DNA of 64,000 nucleotides from an uncultured Salinisphaerales bacterium (GCA_913055805.1 CAJXLF010000006.1:127735-191734); one strand, 5' to 3'; counted from the first letter of the stretch, positions 1-9,681 are shown. Translations and numbers: made by a program. The notes: generated from the letters alone by a model not told the origin.

Positions 1-1100
1 ACGCGATAACGCGCCAAGCGAGCGCCCTGCTGCTGGGTCTGACATGCATGTTAATGGCTGCCTGTGATTCCGGCCAGCCGGTCGGCAGTAATGAAAGCGA
101 CGGCCTGGCTATACCGAACCCGGCCAACAAAGAAGCAGACCCACGCCGTATCAGACTGAGCAAGCAGTCAGCCCAGCTCTTCGCCCCCCTGCCGCAGAGG
201 GAGGTCGCTGAGAATCAGGCACGCGTCGACCTGGGACGCATGCTGTTTTTCGACCCGCGACTGTCCAAGGCAGGTGATATTTCATGTAACAGCTGCCATC
301 AACTGACCAATTACGGCGTCGATAATCAGCCCACTTCAGCGGGCCATGAGGACCGGCGTGGCACACGCAACTCGCCCACCGTATACAACGCCGCCTTGCA
401 CGAGAGCCAGTTCTGGGACGGGCGCGCCTCCAGTCTGATCGAGCAAATCAGAATCCAGGTATTAAATCCGGCAGAGATGGCCATGCCATCCGAGGGCTTC
501 GTGGTTGCGGTGCTTGCCACCATTCCCGGTTACGTCGAGAAGTTCCAGGCCGCCTTCCCTCAAGGCGATCCGGCCCTGAGTTTCGAGAACATGGCGGCTG
601 CCATTGCCAGTTTCGAGCAAGGCCTGCTCACGCCCGATCGTTTCGATGCTTTCATGAAAGGCGAGCTAAACGCCCTGAGCGACCCGGAGCTCAATGGCCT
701 GGAAACATTCATCGAGATTGGCTGCGCCAGTTGCCACAGCGGCCCGGCACTCGGCGGTAACATGTTCCGCAAAATGGGGCTGGTCGAACCCTATCCCTCC
801 GAAGATCAGGGTCGTTTCGCGATCACCGGCAATGATGACGACCGCCACGTCTTTAAGGTGCCCGGCCTGAGAAACGTCGCCAAGACGGCCCCCTATCTGC
901 ATGATGGCAGTGTGACGCGCCTGGTGGACAGCGTGCACCTCATGGCCAGACACCAGCTTGGTCTCGAACTGAGTGATGCAGACGCCGCCTCGATCTCCAT
1001 GTTCCTGGAAAGCCTCACCGGCACTCCGGATGCGGACTACATAGCCGCACCAGACTTGCCTGCGGGAAATGAACCTATGCGCGCGCCCGACGCCAGCTGA
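1..1100 (+). CDS. Di-haem cytochrome c peroxidase family lipoprotein (5' end outside window)
   Basis: Periplasmic di-haem peroxidase of the CcpA/MauG superfamily, which reduces H2O2 or oxidises a partner with two c-type haems. Two CxxCH haem sites are visible, CNSCH (codons from about 285) and CASCH (codons from 723), as usual for the N- and C-terminal haem domains. The first ATG is at 48, but the frame is open to the left edge and reads LLLGLTCMLMAAC just before an acidic linker. That is the end of a lipoprotein signal with lipobox Cys, so the true start lies upstream and the gene is truncated by the window, not broken. The substrate is unknown. It is followed 47 bp later by the SAM hydrolase gene, with no visible functional link. 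Confidence 0.88.
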   Translation, partial: AITRQASALLLGLTCMLMAACDSGQPVGSNESDGLAIPNPANKEADPRRIRLSKQSAQLFAPLPQREVAENQARVDLGRMLFFDPRLSKAGDISCNSCHQLTNYGVDNQPTSAGHEDRRGTRNSPTVYNAALHESQFWDGRASSLIEQIRIQVLNPAEMAMPSEGFVVAVLATIPGYVEKFQAAFPQGDPALSFENMAAAIASFEQGLLTPDRFDAFMKGELNALSDPELNGLETFIEIGCASCHSGPALGGNMFRKMGLVEPYPSEDQGRFAITGNDDDRHVFKVPGLRNVAKTAPYLHDGSVTRLVDSVHLMARHQLGLELSDADAASISMFLESLTGTPDADYIAAPDLPAGNEPMRAPDAS

Positions 1101-1147
1101 CCACAGGACAGGCATTACCTGCCAGCAGCCTGTTCTATGCTTGACGC

Positions 1148-1864
1148 ATGATTCTGCTATTCACCGACTTCGGCTACCAGGGTCCCTATATTGGCCAGAT
1201 GCATGCCGCACTCAAACAGGCAGCGCCGGATATTGCGGTGATTGATCTCATGCACGACGCAGCACGCTTCAATCCCGGCGCTTCGGCCTATTTGCTGGCG
1301 GCTCTTGCCCCCCGCATGCCGGAAAAGGCTATCTGCGTAGCCGTGGTTGACCCCGGTGTCGGCACGCAACGCCGTCCACTGGCACTCAAGGCTGGGCAAC
1401 GCTGGTTTGTCGGCCCGGACAATGGCCTGTTCAATGTACTGCCGCATGTCCTCGGGCACGGCCAGTGCTTTGAAATCACCTGGCAACCGCCTGATCTGAG
1501 TAAAAGCTTTCACGGGCGGGATCTGTTTGCCCCGGTCGCCGCAGCCCTGGCCCGTGGCGAGGCAGACGGTTATCTGACGCCGGTGGCATCCCTTGTCCCC
1601 GCTGCCGCAGAAAGCGCCGAAGTTATCTATGTTGATGGCTTTGGCAATGCCATGACCGGCCTCAGGGCCTCGACGCTGAATCCGGCTGCCAGGCTACAGG
1701 CCGGCAGACAGACTTTCATCCCCGCCGACACCTTCGGTGATCGCCCTCCCGGGACCCGGCTCTGGTACGCCAATTCCTCGGGATTGGCGGAACTCAGCAT
1801 CTGCCAGGGCAGTGCCGCCAATGCCTGCGGCCTGAATATCGGCGAGCCAGTTTATATCCTGTGA
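1148..1864 (+). CDS. SAM hydroxide adenosyltransferase (DUF62 family)
   Basis: Protein of 238 aa in the DUF62 / SAM-dependent chlorinase-fluorinase fold. Most bacterial members hydrolyse S-adenosylmethionine to adenosine and methionine. Family marks seen: N-terminal LFTDFGYQGPYIGQM, the loop VVDPGVGTQRRPL, the NGLF motif, and FHGRDLFAP in the middle, which carries the His/Arg of the water-activating triad. The length matches the family without an extra domain. No good Shine-Dalgarno precedes the ATG. The 3' end overlaps the convergent membrane-protein gene by 13 bp. It is named by family; halogenase activity is unlikely because those enzymes belong to specialised clusters. Confidence 0.87.
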   Translation: MILLFTDFGYQGPYIGQMHAALKQAAPDIAVIDLMHDAARFNPGASAYLLAALAPRMPEKAICVAVVDPGVGTQRRPLALKAGQRWFVGPDNGLFNVLPHVLGHGQCFEITWQPPDLSKSFHGRDLFAPVAAALARGEADGYLTPVASLVPAAAESAEVIYVDGFGNAMTGLRASTLNPAARLQAGRQTFIPADTFGDRPPGTRLWYANSSGLAELSICQGSAANACGLNIGEPVYIL

Positions 1865-2262
1865 CGGTGACTGCGGTAAATTGCACCAAACAGGGCGCCC
1901 GCCAGAATGCTTTCCCCGACAGCGCCCAGCACCCAGTTGAACACCATGCCACCGGGAAACGGCTGCACCGCATAGAACACCAGGTACAGTGACGAGAAAG
2001 CCAGACCCACGCAACACCCGGCCGAAACCCCCGCGCCTATGCCACTTTTACCGCTGAATACAAGCGTCATCCCGATCGCCAGAGCCATCAGCAGCTGCCC
2101 CACCAGCATCATGTGCATAAGCGCTTCTTCAGGCGGACGCCAGAACTGGGCATAGGCGTCGTACCAGGCATCCTTCATGTAAATGCCGTGAAATCCGAAG
2201 TCGAAGACAAATATGAAGGCAAAAGCGGCCGCCAAAGCCAGCAGGAATCTGATCAAATCCAC
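1852..2262 (-). CDS. Small four-helix membrane protein, unknown function
   Basis: Protein of 136 aa that I do not recognise beyond its topology. Four hydrophobic segments are visible: residues 3-25, about 48-68, about 77-98 and 106-128. Between the first two is a polar loop, GIYMKDAWYDAYAQFWRPPEE. Conserved-looking aromatic and acidic residues in this loop are typical of small uncharacterised inner-membrane families. It ends in a basic RSHRHRI tail. It lies 92 bp downstream of the GDYxxLxY gene on the same strand, so co-transcription is possible but not shown. The 3' end overlaps the SAM hydrolase gene tail-to-tail. Confidence 0.68.
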   Translation of the reverse strand: MDLIRFLLALAAAFAFIFVFDFGFHGIYMKDAWYDAYAQFWRPPEEALMHMMLVGQLLMALAIGMTLVFSGKSGIGAGVSAGCCVGLAFSSLYLVFYAVQPFPGGMVFNWVLGAVGESILAGALFGAIYRSHRHRI

Positions 2263-2354
2263 GGGATGCTCCTTGCGTTACGGGATAGCAAAAGCTTACC
2301 CCGGTGGCCCTGGTTACCCAAACCCGGGGGTCAAAAGAGTGCCCCGTAATGGTT

Positions 2355-2927
2355 TCAGCGCGGGCCTGTTCCCATGCTGTCCAGATATTCCCTGACCGGC
2401 AATCCATCCAGATAGAGCTCTTCCAGAACGGCATGCCCGTCACGTACGCGCACGACCGTCCAGGCCTCACGGCTCTCGCGTTGCATCTCGGCGTAGGCGA
2501 GTTCAGCTTGTGGCGCCTGATGTTCTTCCATGTAAAAACGGTCAAACGGCAAATGCAGCCAGACTTCATCACGGGTCTTGTAGCGTATCCTGACTGCGAT
2601 GTAGTCCCCGTCTGCCGGTGGTTCGCTGGAGAGTTCCGAAAACTCTGCGAAACCTTGCGCATCTTCCGCCAGATGTGCATACAGTTTCTGTCCCTGCTGC
2701 CATTCCGGCCCCTGTGCAGACACCAGCGGCTGTCTTTCCAGCGCGTAACTCAAGCGCACAAAACGCCCGACGAAGGGATCGTAAGGGTCAACCGGCGCGG
2801 TCCTGAAGCGCCAGGCAGTACCCTGTTCCAGCGTTTTCTCACCGGCCTGAATCATCATGGCAGGCACAGCCCATTGCGCCAGGCACAACAGCAGAAACAG
2901 CAACCCGACTAGTAGCGGTCTTTTCAT
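2355..2927 (-). CDS. GDYxxLxY-type membrane-anchored protein
   Basis: Protein of 190 aa with one N-terminal hydrophobic segment (residues 4-26), then a soluble, probably periplasmic domain. The passage DPYDPFVGRFVRLSYALE (about residues 47-64) is a variant of the GDYxxLxY signature, with Val-Gly-Arg-Phe in place of Gly-Asp-Tyr. Members of this family are commonly encoded beside DUF2157 membrane proteins. Here the start overlaps the end of the DUF2157 gene by 4 bp, so the two are translationally coupled and probably form a complex. The biochemical role of the pair is unknown. Confidence 0.78.
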   Translation of the reverse strand: MKRPLLVGLLFLLLCLAQWAVPAMMIQAGEKTLEQGTAWRFRTAPVDPYDPFVGRFVRLSYALERQPLVSAQGPEWQQGQKLYAHLAEDAQGFAEFSELSSEPPADGDYIAVRIRYKTRDEVWLHLPFDRFYMEEHQAPQAELAYAEMQRESREAWTVVRVRDGHAVLEELYLDGLPVREYLDSMGTGPR

Positions 2928-4231
2928 GCGAGCATCCTGCGGCGCAGACGCCAGTTGGCAAACAGAAAGGCAGCCCCGATCAAGACGAAAACAATGCCAC
3001 GCAGAAGAAAAGGCAAATCACTGTCAAAGAAACGAATCAGGATCAGCAGGCATAACATGCCCATGCCGCCATTGAGCCGCGCCATATTTGTCCTGTGCAT
3101 GCCAGAGCGCAGGGTCATGACACTCAGAACAAAAACATAGACGTTCGCCACCAGCATTGCCCCTTCGGCGCCGGCTGCGTAAACCCCGGGCTGCACCAGC
3201 CAGCAGACTGCAAGCACGACCAATGGTGAGGCGCCCCATAGCAGTTCAAGGGGATCACGTTGCCGCCAGGCCTGCGCCCACAGCACGGCATACAGCAACA
3301 TCAGCAGCCATAGCACGGCGGCACTGGCCGCCAGTTCGTTCCACTGCCAGCTTTGGTAGTGGTAGTGCAGCCAAAGCTGCGGTGTTTCGAATGCCAGCAG
3401 CAGGCTGATCGTGGCTATGCCCAGCACCCCGAACTGACGCGCCGGCCGGTTTCCCTTCCCGGGGAGCGGCGCCAACCAGCGATTCGATGCCAGTAATGCG
3501 GCAGCGAACAGTGAGCTGGTCACTAGCAGACGCCAACCCCACCAAAGATAATCGAACGCCACCAGCAGTCCGTATACCAGACTGATACCCAGCCCCCATA
3601 GTAACCAGGCACTGCGAAGACCTGCTGTATCCGAACGCAGGTGCCGCCAGACATGTGGCAGGGAAACCACAAGCAAGGGCCAGAACCAGACCGCATCCGG
3701 CCGCCATTTCTGGGCGCACAGGGCCCATCCACAGAGGCCGGCCCAGTAAAGTAGCGCTACTGCACTACTGTCCAGAAGATAAATCAACGGTAGCGCGAGC
3801 AGGCTCCAGACCATGAGAAAACTTGCGGGATCACCGCTACCGTAGTGGTAGGTTTGCTCGACCAGGGCAATACTGGCGCCTATGGCCAGGGTCAGGAACA
3901 CCCCGCTGGCCTCACGCCACAAGGCAGACTCACGACGGCGCAGTAGTGTCCAGGCCACGGCCACTTGCCCCGCCAGCAGCGGGACGAAGGACATCAGCGT
4001 ACGCATTTCACGCGTCCATTGGGCCCAGTTATGCGCAAACAGCAGAATAATGCCAAAGCCGATCAATGCAGCACCCAGAATGCCCAGCAGCACCATGCCC
4101 AGCGACTGGCCATTGGCAGCCGACTGATAATGTTCCCGCAGACGGCGCGCAGCATCGTTGTCCAGCACACCGGCCGATACCAGGGCCGGCAATTCCCCGA
4201 GTAACCAGCGTTTGTGTTTACTGTCAGACAT
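2924..4231 (-). CDS. DUF2157 polytopic membrane protein
   Basis: Protein of 435 aa. The first 45 residues form a soluble N-terminal helix region (LPALVSAGVLDNDAARRLREHY), the diagnostic DUF2157 segment. About a dozen transmembrane helices follow and it ends in a basic tail. DUF2157 proteins have no assigned reaction. It overlaps the PaaX-like regulator gene upstream by 8 bp and the GDYxxLxY gene downstream by 4 bp, so the three are one transcription unit. Co-transcription with a regulator suggests conditional expression, but the signal cannot be read from the sequence. Confidence 0.82.
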   Translation of the reverse strand: MSDSKHKRWLLGELPALVSAGVLDNDAARRLREHYQSAANGQSLGMVLLGILGAALIGFGIILLFAHNWAQWTREMRTLMSFVPLLAGQVAVAWTLLRRRESALWREASGVFLTLAIGASIALVEQTYHYGSGDPASFLMVWSLLALPLIYLLDSSAVALLYWAGLCGWALCAQKWRPDAVWFWPLLVVSLPHVWRHLRSDTAGLRSAWLLWGLGISLVYGLLVAFDYLWWGWRLLVTSSLFAAALLASNRWLAPLPGKGNRPARQFGVLGIATISLLLAFETPQLWLHYHYQSWQWNELAASAAVLWLLMLLYAVLWAQAWRQRDPLELLWGASPLVVLAVCWLVQPGVYAAGAEGAMLVANVYVFVLSVMTLRSGMHRTNMARLNGGMGMLCLLILIRFFDSDLPFLLRGIVFVLIGAAFLFANWRLRRRMLA

Positions 4232-5030
4232 GTGCTTTCGGCATCCCGGCTGTGGTTTCGTAAAGATTCCGCCAGATTCCCTGCCCCAGCCGGTCGAACC
4301 GGATCAGCGTCTGCAGAAATTCGTGCCGGGCCTTTGCATCCACAAAAGTTTCCGGCAGCAACGGATCAAACACAAGCTGGCGGATAGCGTTACCCCCGAT
4401 GAGGAAACATTCCCTGGCCGCCACCTCGGGTTCAATATCGTCACTGCGCCGCATCCAGGCCTGCATCTGTGCAGTCGCATCGCGATAACCTGCATTCAGT
4501 TGCCATGTATCCCACAGAGCATGAATTTCCTGTTTCTGATCTTCGCTGAATTCATTGGCCAGGCAGACAACAGCTTCGGTTTCCAGACCCAGCGAATACA
4601 AGCGTCTGCGAACTGCCTCGACATCCTGCTCAATATTGTCAGGCCGGATATAAAGACCGCGTCGGTATTCCCTGAAACCCAGTAATTCCAGTGCGCGCTC
4701 TCGCCGCTGCAAGGCACCACGGTCACTGCGCCCGAGCATTCCGGTATAGGCCATGACGTATTGCCCTTTCCATGGACGCAGGCGCTCCTCCTGCTTGCGC
4801 CAGCTCTGCACTTCGCCCCCGAGCTTCATGGCACTCTCACTGAGCCGGTAGGCGCCCCGGCTGGCCGCCTCAATCATGCCCTCCGCCGACAGCCGGGTCA
4901 GATTCACCCGTACATTGTTCTCGCTTATACCAAATAAACCGCAGGCGGAAATGGCGTCACGGGCACTCAGCGGCCTGCCCTCTGCAGCCAGGAGCAGATC
5001 GAGAATGATTTTCTTCGGCTTGAGTTTCAT
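4224..5030 (-). CDS. PaaX-like transcriptional regulator
   Basis: Protein of 268 aa resembling PaaX. It has an N-terminal winged helix (residues 1-60, with LSARDAISACGLFGISENNVRVNLTRL split over the recognition region), a central domain starting WKGQYVMAYTG, and a C-terminal helical domain ending in RLGQGIWRNLYE. PaaX is the GntR-like repressor of phenylacetate degradation that responds to phenylacetyl-CoA. No paa catabolic gene is in this window, so the ligand here is open. It sits 54 bp after lhr on the same strand and overlaps the DUF2157 gene by 8 bp, so it probably belongs to that membrane-protein operon. Confidence 0.75.
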   Translation of the reverse strand: MKLKPKKIILDLLLAAEGRPLSARDAISACGLFGISENNVRVNLTRLSAEGMIEAASRGAYRLSESAMKLGGEVQSWRKQEERLRPWKGQYVMAYTGMLGRSDRGALQRRERALELLGFREYRRGLYIRPDNIEQDVEAVRRRLYSLGLETEAVVCLANEFSEDQKQEIHALWDTWQLNAGYRDATAQMQAWMRRSDDIEPEVAARECFLIGGNAIRQLVFDPLLPETFVDAKARHEFLQTLIRFDRLGQGIWRNLYETTAGMPKAHV

Positions 5031-5084
5031 GTTCTTGGTTTTTTGATAATGACTTCTTCAGCCAGGGTTTTCAGGCGCATCGCC

Positions 5085-8000
5085 TCAATGTGGCAAAGCC
5101 GGACGTTGCAGATAACCAGCCGGGCGCGCCTGGCGCAACAGACGATTTCGCAGAAGCCACTCGTCGGCCGCCTCGACCTTGTCCATGAAACGTACCTCGT
5201 CACCCAGTTGCAGGGCAACAGGCTGACCATCACGAAACAGAATACGGTTGCCCGGCACGGCTGGTACGCGGTTACCCGGCAGGAGGATGCCGACCAGATT
5301 CAGCGGATCGGCAGCAGAAATAGTCACCAGAGACGCCTCACCAGATTCGCGGTGACGTTTCAGCAGAGCCATGGCCTCCGGCAGCACGAACTGCTCGCCG
5401 GCAAAACCGGTTACAAAACGCCCGCCGCGGATTTCACCACGTGCCTCCATACGCCGGTAGACATAGAACAACTCGCGCCAGGGCGGCAGGCCGCTTTCAC
5501 GCGCCAGCAGTCTGCGAAATACCACGCCATAGCGTTGCAGAAGCACGCGCGCGATATGTTCTACTTCCGGCGCAGCCAGACCGCCCTCTGCCGCCTCCAG
5601 TGGCCGGTGCCGCACCAGCGACCAGCGCCCGGCTGCATCGATATCGTTGAGACTGCCCGCCACTGGCCGCCTGCGGCGCTGCTGCCGGCCATAACCCGGC
5701 CGCTTGCGGCTGGGTGCCAGCAAGGCGCGCAGGCCGGTGAAACTGTCCGAACTCACCAGCCCCTGGCTGACCAGTTCTGCCAGCGCCTGTTCCACCTCGG
5801 TGCGCAGCATGCTGCAATCCTGCACCAGGTCGACGAAAAACGAGGCGCCCTGCTGTTTCAACACGGCCAGCACACGTTCGCCACGGCTCGACAACGGCGG
5901 CGCCTCATCATCGGCCTGCGGGCGCCAGGCAGCGGCATGTTCCCTGGGAAACAGCTGAATGGGGGTGCTCTTGATGGGGCCGGAACGCGATTTGCTGTCC
6001 GCCTGCTTTTGCTGCGCGCGCTGCCAAACCACATGTCCGGCAGCACACAGGCTATCAAGCATATTGGGCAAATAACGCTTGATGCGAACCGGCAGAATAT
6101 CGGTTTCCCAGGCGCCGGCAGCCACCGGATAACCTTCCAGCTGTAACAACGCGGCCTGCATGCCGGCCTCGCCTTCGCGCCGCAGGTCTTCGCTGCCCTC
6201 AGACTCTGATTGAATCTGCAGACCCTGCCAGGCGAACAGATAGCGCATGAAGGCGGCCGGTGCGACCGGCTCGATCTCGGCCCGCTTGCGCTCGCGGGTG
6301 TAACGATGAATACGGGCCAGCAAACGGCGTTCGCAGCATTGCGCGACATCCTCCACGCGCGGGTCAAATGACCCGCGCATGACATAGCCTTCGGTCTGCA
6401 GGGCCAGCAGTGCCTGCTGCACCGACGACAATGACAGTCCCAATGGCGCGGCAAGCGCCTGTTCCGTGGTCACGGCCAGCAGATCCAGCCGGCCACGCAG
6501 CACTTCCCGCAGGGCCGAAAGTTCGTCTTCTGCCTGGCCCAGCACCGGCGCATCGCCGATGACTTCCGCCTGCGGCAGAACCGCGCGGAATTCCGCCAGA
6601 CGTTCAGCGGCCACCCACAGTGACTCACCGGCTGACGGGTTTACCAACGCGGCACGGCGTTGTTTGTATAGTTGGTCGAACAAGTCGTTCCAGGCAGCGC
6701 CCTCCGCTTCCGTCAAAAAGCCATGCACCACCAGTGCATCATGCAATTCATCGGCATCCACCGGCGCCGGCTGCACTTCCTGACGCACACGGTCAATCGC
6801 ATCCACATCCAGCTTGCCCAGATCCGCCGCTTCGACAATGTTGCCCAGCCCCTGGCTGCGCACCGCCAGCGTACGGCGCTCCTCGGCCGCGCCGTCATCC
6901 AGGAAGGCATAGGGCCGGGCATTGAGAATGGCCTCGGACAGCGGCGATGGTGCGGTCAGGTCACAGCAGACGATCTCGATCTCGCCGGCTTCAATACGCT
7001 TAAGCACGGCCTCGAAACCGTCGTAATCCATCACCTCGTGCAGACAGTCTTCCAGCGTCTGCCGGATCAGGGGATGATCCGGCACTTCACGTTCGCCCGG
7101 CAGGTTGTCCTGGCAGGCCACGGCGTCCGGAAACACCACGGTGAGCAGGTCCTCGGCATCGGTGCGCTGGAACTGCGGAATCACCCGCTTGCCGCCCACA
7201 TTGCGTTTCACCGCCAGCGCCACACTCGCCACCCAGCGCCAACGGGTCGGAAACATGGGCGCCTGCAAAATGGCCTGTTCCAGGGTATGCCGTGCGCTGG
7301 CCGATTTCACATAACTGGCCGGCTCCTCCAGCGGAAAGCTGTGCGTCGGGCCCAGCGACAGGATCAGCGAATCCTCCAGTGCCGAGGCCTGCAGTTCGAA
7401 ATTGAACTGGCGGCAGAATTTCTTGCGCAGCGCCAACCCCCAGGCGCGGTTGATGCGTGAACCGAAGGGCGCGTGCACCACAAAATGTGTGTCGCCGGTT
7501 TCGTCGAAGAAGCGCTCGAACACAATGCGCTGCTGCGTAGGCAGGCAGCCCAGCGCGGCATTAGCCGCGCCCAGGTACTGTGCCAGTTGCATTGCGGCTG
7601 CCTCGGGCAGACCCAGCTCCGTGGTAAGCCACCGGCAGCAGGCCTCCACACCAGAGGTCAGCTGCTGTTCGGCCAGGCCGCGCAGGCGTGATACGGATTG
7701 TGAAAGCTCATCCGTGCGGCCCGGCGCTTCGCCGAACCAGAACGGGATATTGGGCGGCATGCCCCTGGCGTCTTCCACCAGCACCTTGCCGGCTTCCAGC
7801 TTAAGAATGCGATAGGAGGCGTTGCCAAGTTGAAAGATGTCGCCGGGCAGGCTCTCGAAAGCGAAATCCTCATTGAGACTGCCAATGGGCATACCGTCGG
7901 GCATCAGGACCACGTCATAATCAAACTGATCGGGTATGGTGCCCGCATTCGTGACTGCCGCCAGACTCGCACCGCGCCGGCCACGCAGGCGACCATTGAC

Positions 8001-9539
8001 CTGATCGAAATGCAGATAGGCGCCGCGCCGGCCGCGCCGGGTGGTAAAACCATCGGCCAGTATTTTGACAATATCGAGATAGCCAGCCTTATCCATATCG
8101 CGATAAGGCGCAGCCCGGCACAACACTGCGTATAACTCGTCCACGCCCCATTCGCGGCAAGCCACCTCGGCAATAATCTGCTGGGCCAGTACATCGCGCG
8201 GCATGGCCGGAGTGTGAATACGATCCAGTTCGCCACGCCGCACGCTGTCCAGCAGCGCGCTGCATTCCACCAGATCATCCAGCGACAGCGGAAACAGGCG
8301 GCCCTTGGGGATGGCCTTCACCGCATGGCCGGCGCGGCCCACGCGTTGCAGGAAGGCGGCGATGGAACGCGGCGAACCCAGCTGGCAGACCAGGTCGATA
8401 TCACCGATGTCGATGCCCAATTCCAGTGAAGCGGTGGCCACCAGCACCTTGAGCTTGCCGGCCTTGAGGCGCTGCTCGGCATCCAGGCGGTGCTCCTTGG
8501 CCAGCGAACCATGATGGGCAGTGACGTTTTCCTCACCGATACGTTCGGCCAGATGGCGTGCGGCGCGTTCTGCCAGGCGGCGCTGATTCACGAACACCAG
8601 GATGCTGTGATGCTCCTGACTGAGTTCGGCCAGCCGCTCATAGATTTCGGCCCAGACTTCATTGGCCATCACCGCTTCCAGCGGCGAAGGCGGCACCTCG
8701 ATGGCGATGTCACGTTCGCGGCTGTGGCCGGTATCGATTATTTCCACTACCCCTTCGCCAGCCGATGGCTGGCTCTTCCCCTTTACTGAAGGCGGCTGTG
8801 GAAGTTGTGCGTGGGCGCCCACCAGAAACTGCGCCATATCCTCGATCGGTTTCTGCGTGGCGGACAGGCCGATACGCACCGGCGACGGCCGGCCGGCTTC
8901 GGCACAGAGCGCCTCCAGGCGCTCCAGCGACAGCATGAGATGGGCGCCGCGCTTGCTGCCGGCCACGACATGCAGTTCATCCACGATCACGCTGCGCACC
9001 GATTTGAGCATGTCGCGGCCTGAAGCCGAGGTCAGCAGGATGAACAGCGATTCCGGCGTGGTCACCAGGATATGTGGCGGCTCTCGGCGCATGCGCTGGC
9101 GTTCGAACGGAGTCGTATCGCCGGTCCGGACAGCATCCCGGATAGGTACGTCACCGTAACCACGCTCCATCAATTGATGGCGGATGCCATTCAAGGGTTC
9201 TTGCAGGTTCTTCTGGATGTCGTTGGAGAGTGCCTTGAGCGGCGACACGTAAAGCACATGCACTTCGTTGGCCAGACCTTCGCTCAGACCCTCGGCAACC
9301 AGGTCATTGATCGCCCCCATGAACGCGGCCAGGGTCTTGCCTGAACCGGTAGGTGCGGCGATCAACGCTGACTGACGGCGAGTCGTTACCGACCAGGCCT
9401 GTCGCTGCACTTCCGTTGCGCCTTCGAAACAGGCTTCGAACCAGGCAGCGACCGCCGGATGAAAATACTGCTCCAGCCCGGACTGCCTGTTGCCGGCCTG
9501 TCCGAACTGTAAATGGCCTTGTGAGTGCTTGGCTGACAT
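5085..9539 (-). CDS. lhr: Large ATP-dependent DNA helicase Lhr
   Basis: Protein of 1484 aa, close to the about 1,540 aa of E. coli Lhr. Lhr-family enzymes are 3'-5' superfamily-2 DNA helicases linked to DNA repair. Walker A is AAPTGSGKT (residues 61-69), motif II is DELH, motif III is SAT, and motif VI is QRVGRAGH. After the two RecA domains and the Lhr winged-helix core there is a long C-terminal region (about 600 aa), as in full-length bacterial Lhr and unlike the shorter ligase-associated Lhr. The ATG is at 9539. It reads away from the VOC gene, with a 142-bp divergent region between them. Confidence 0.92.
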   Translation of the reverse strand: MSAKHSQGHLQFGQAGNRQSGLEQYFHPAVAAWFEACFEGATEVQRQAWSVTTRRQSALIAAPTGSGKTLAAFMGAINDLVAEGLSEGLANEVHVLYVSPLKALSNDIQKNLQEPLNGIRHQLMERGYGDVPIRDAVRTGDTTPFERQRMRREPPHILVTTPESLFILLTSASGRDMLKSVRSVIVDELHVVAGSKRGAHLMLSLERLEALCAEAGRPSPVRIGLSATQKPIEDMAQFLVGAHAQLPQPPSVKGKSQPSAGEGVVEIIDTGHSRERDIAIEVPPSPLEAVMANEVWAEIYERLAELSQEHHSILVFVNQRRLAERAARHLAERIGEENVTAHHGSLAKEHRLDAEQRLKAGKLKVLVATASLELGIDIGDIDLVCQLGSPRSIAAFLQRVGRAGHAVKAIPKGRLFPLSLDDLVECSALLDSVRRGELDRIHTPAMPRDVLAQQIIAEVACREWGVDELYAVLCRAAPYRDMDKAGYLDIVKILADGFTTRRGRRGAYLHFDQVNGRLRGRRGASLAAVTNAGTIPDQFDYDVVLMPDGMPIGSLNEDFAFESLPGDIFQLGNASYRILKLEAGKVLVEDARGMPPNIPFWFGEAPGRTDELSQSVSRLRGLAEQQLTSGVEACCRWLTTELGLPEAAAMQLAQYLGAANAALGCLPTQQRIVFERFFDETGDTHFVVHAPFGSRINRAWGLALRKKFCRQFNFELQASALEDSLILSLGPTHSFPLEEPASYVKSASARHTLEQAILQAPMFPTRWRWVASVALAVKRNVGGKRVIPQFQRTDAEDLLTVVFPDAVACQDNLPGEREVPDHPLIRQTLEDCLHEVMDYDGFEAVLKRIEAGEIEIVCCDLTAPSPLSEAILNARPYAFLDDGAAEERRTLAVRSQGLGNIVEAADLGKLDVDAIDRVRQEVQPAPVDADELHDALVVHGFLTEAEGAAWNDLFDQLYKQRRAALVNPSAGESLWVAAERLAEFRAVLPQAEVIGDAPVLGQAEDELSALREVLRGRLDLLAVTTEQALAAPLGLSLSSVQQALLALQTEGYVMRGSFDPRVEDVAQCCERRLLARIHRYTRERKRAEIEPVAPAAFMRYLFAWQGLQIQSESEGSEDLRREGEAGMQAALLQLEGYPVAAGAWETDILPVRIKRYLPNMLDSLCAAGHVVWQRAQQKQADSKSRSGPIKSTPIQLFPREHAAAWRPQADDEAPPLSSRGERVLAVLKQQGASFFVDLVQDCSMLRTEVEQALAELVSQGLVSSDSFTGLRALLAPSRKRPGYGRQQRRRRPVAGSLNDIDAAGRWSLVRHRPLEAAEGGLAAPEVEHIARVLLQRYGVVFRRLLARESGLPPWRELFYVYRRMEARGEIRGGRFVTGFAGEQFVLPEAMALLKRHRESGEASLVTISAADPLNLVGILLPGNRVPAVPGNRILFRDGQPVALQLGDEVRFMDKVEAADEWLLRNRLLRQARPAGYLQRPALPH

Positions 9540-9599
9540 GCGGAGATTATCCCCTGCCGCAGACAGGGTTTAAAGCGCATTCAGGCACTGCTGACAAGT

Positions 9600-9623
9600 C
9601 TACTGACAGAACGCTGTCAGTAG
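9600..9623. promoter_or_regulatory. Perfect 10-bp inverted repeat, candidate operator
   Basis: Arms CTACTGACAG and CTGTCAGTAG are perfectly complementary around the 4-nt spacer AACG. It lies in the 142-bp divergent region between lhr and the VOC gene, 58 bp before the VOC start. No T-run follows, so it is not a typical terminator. A WYL-domain regulator is encoded just downstream of the VOC gene and is the natural candidate ligand-dependent binder. Function is inferred from position only. Confidence 0.45.
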
Positions 9624-9681
9624 CGCTTGCGTATCTTGCTCCCGTGCCGCTTGGGCATGGCTAGATGGAAGGAGAAAAAAC

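Noticed and set aside
1-50. ATG at 48 as the true start of the peroxidase
   Set aside because: It lies in the middle of the lipoprotein signal's hydrophobic core, and the frame is open to the window edge.
5043-6146. Long plus-strand frame over the lhr 3' end
   Set aside because: Lhr is continuous on the other strand, and the frame lacks family motifs or a good start.
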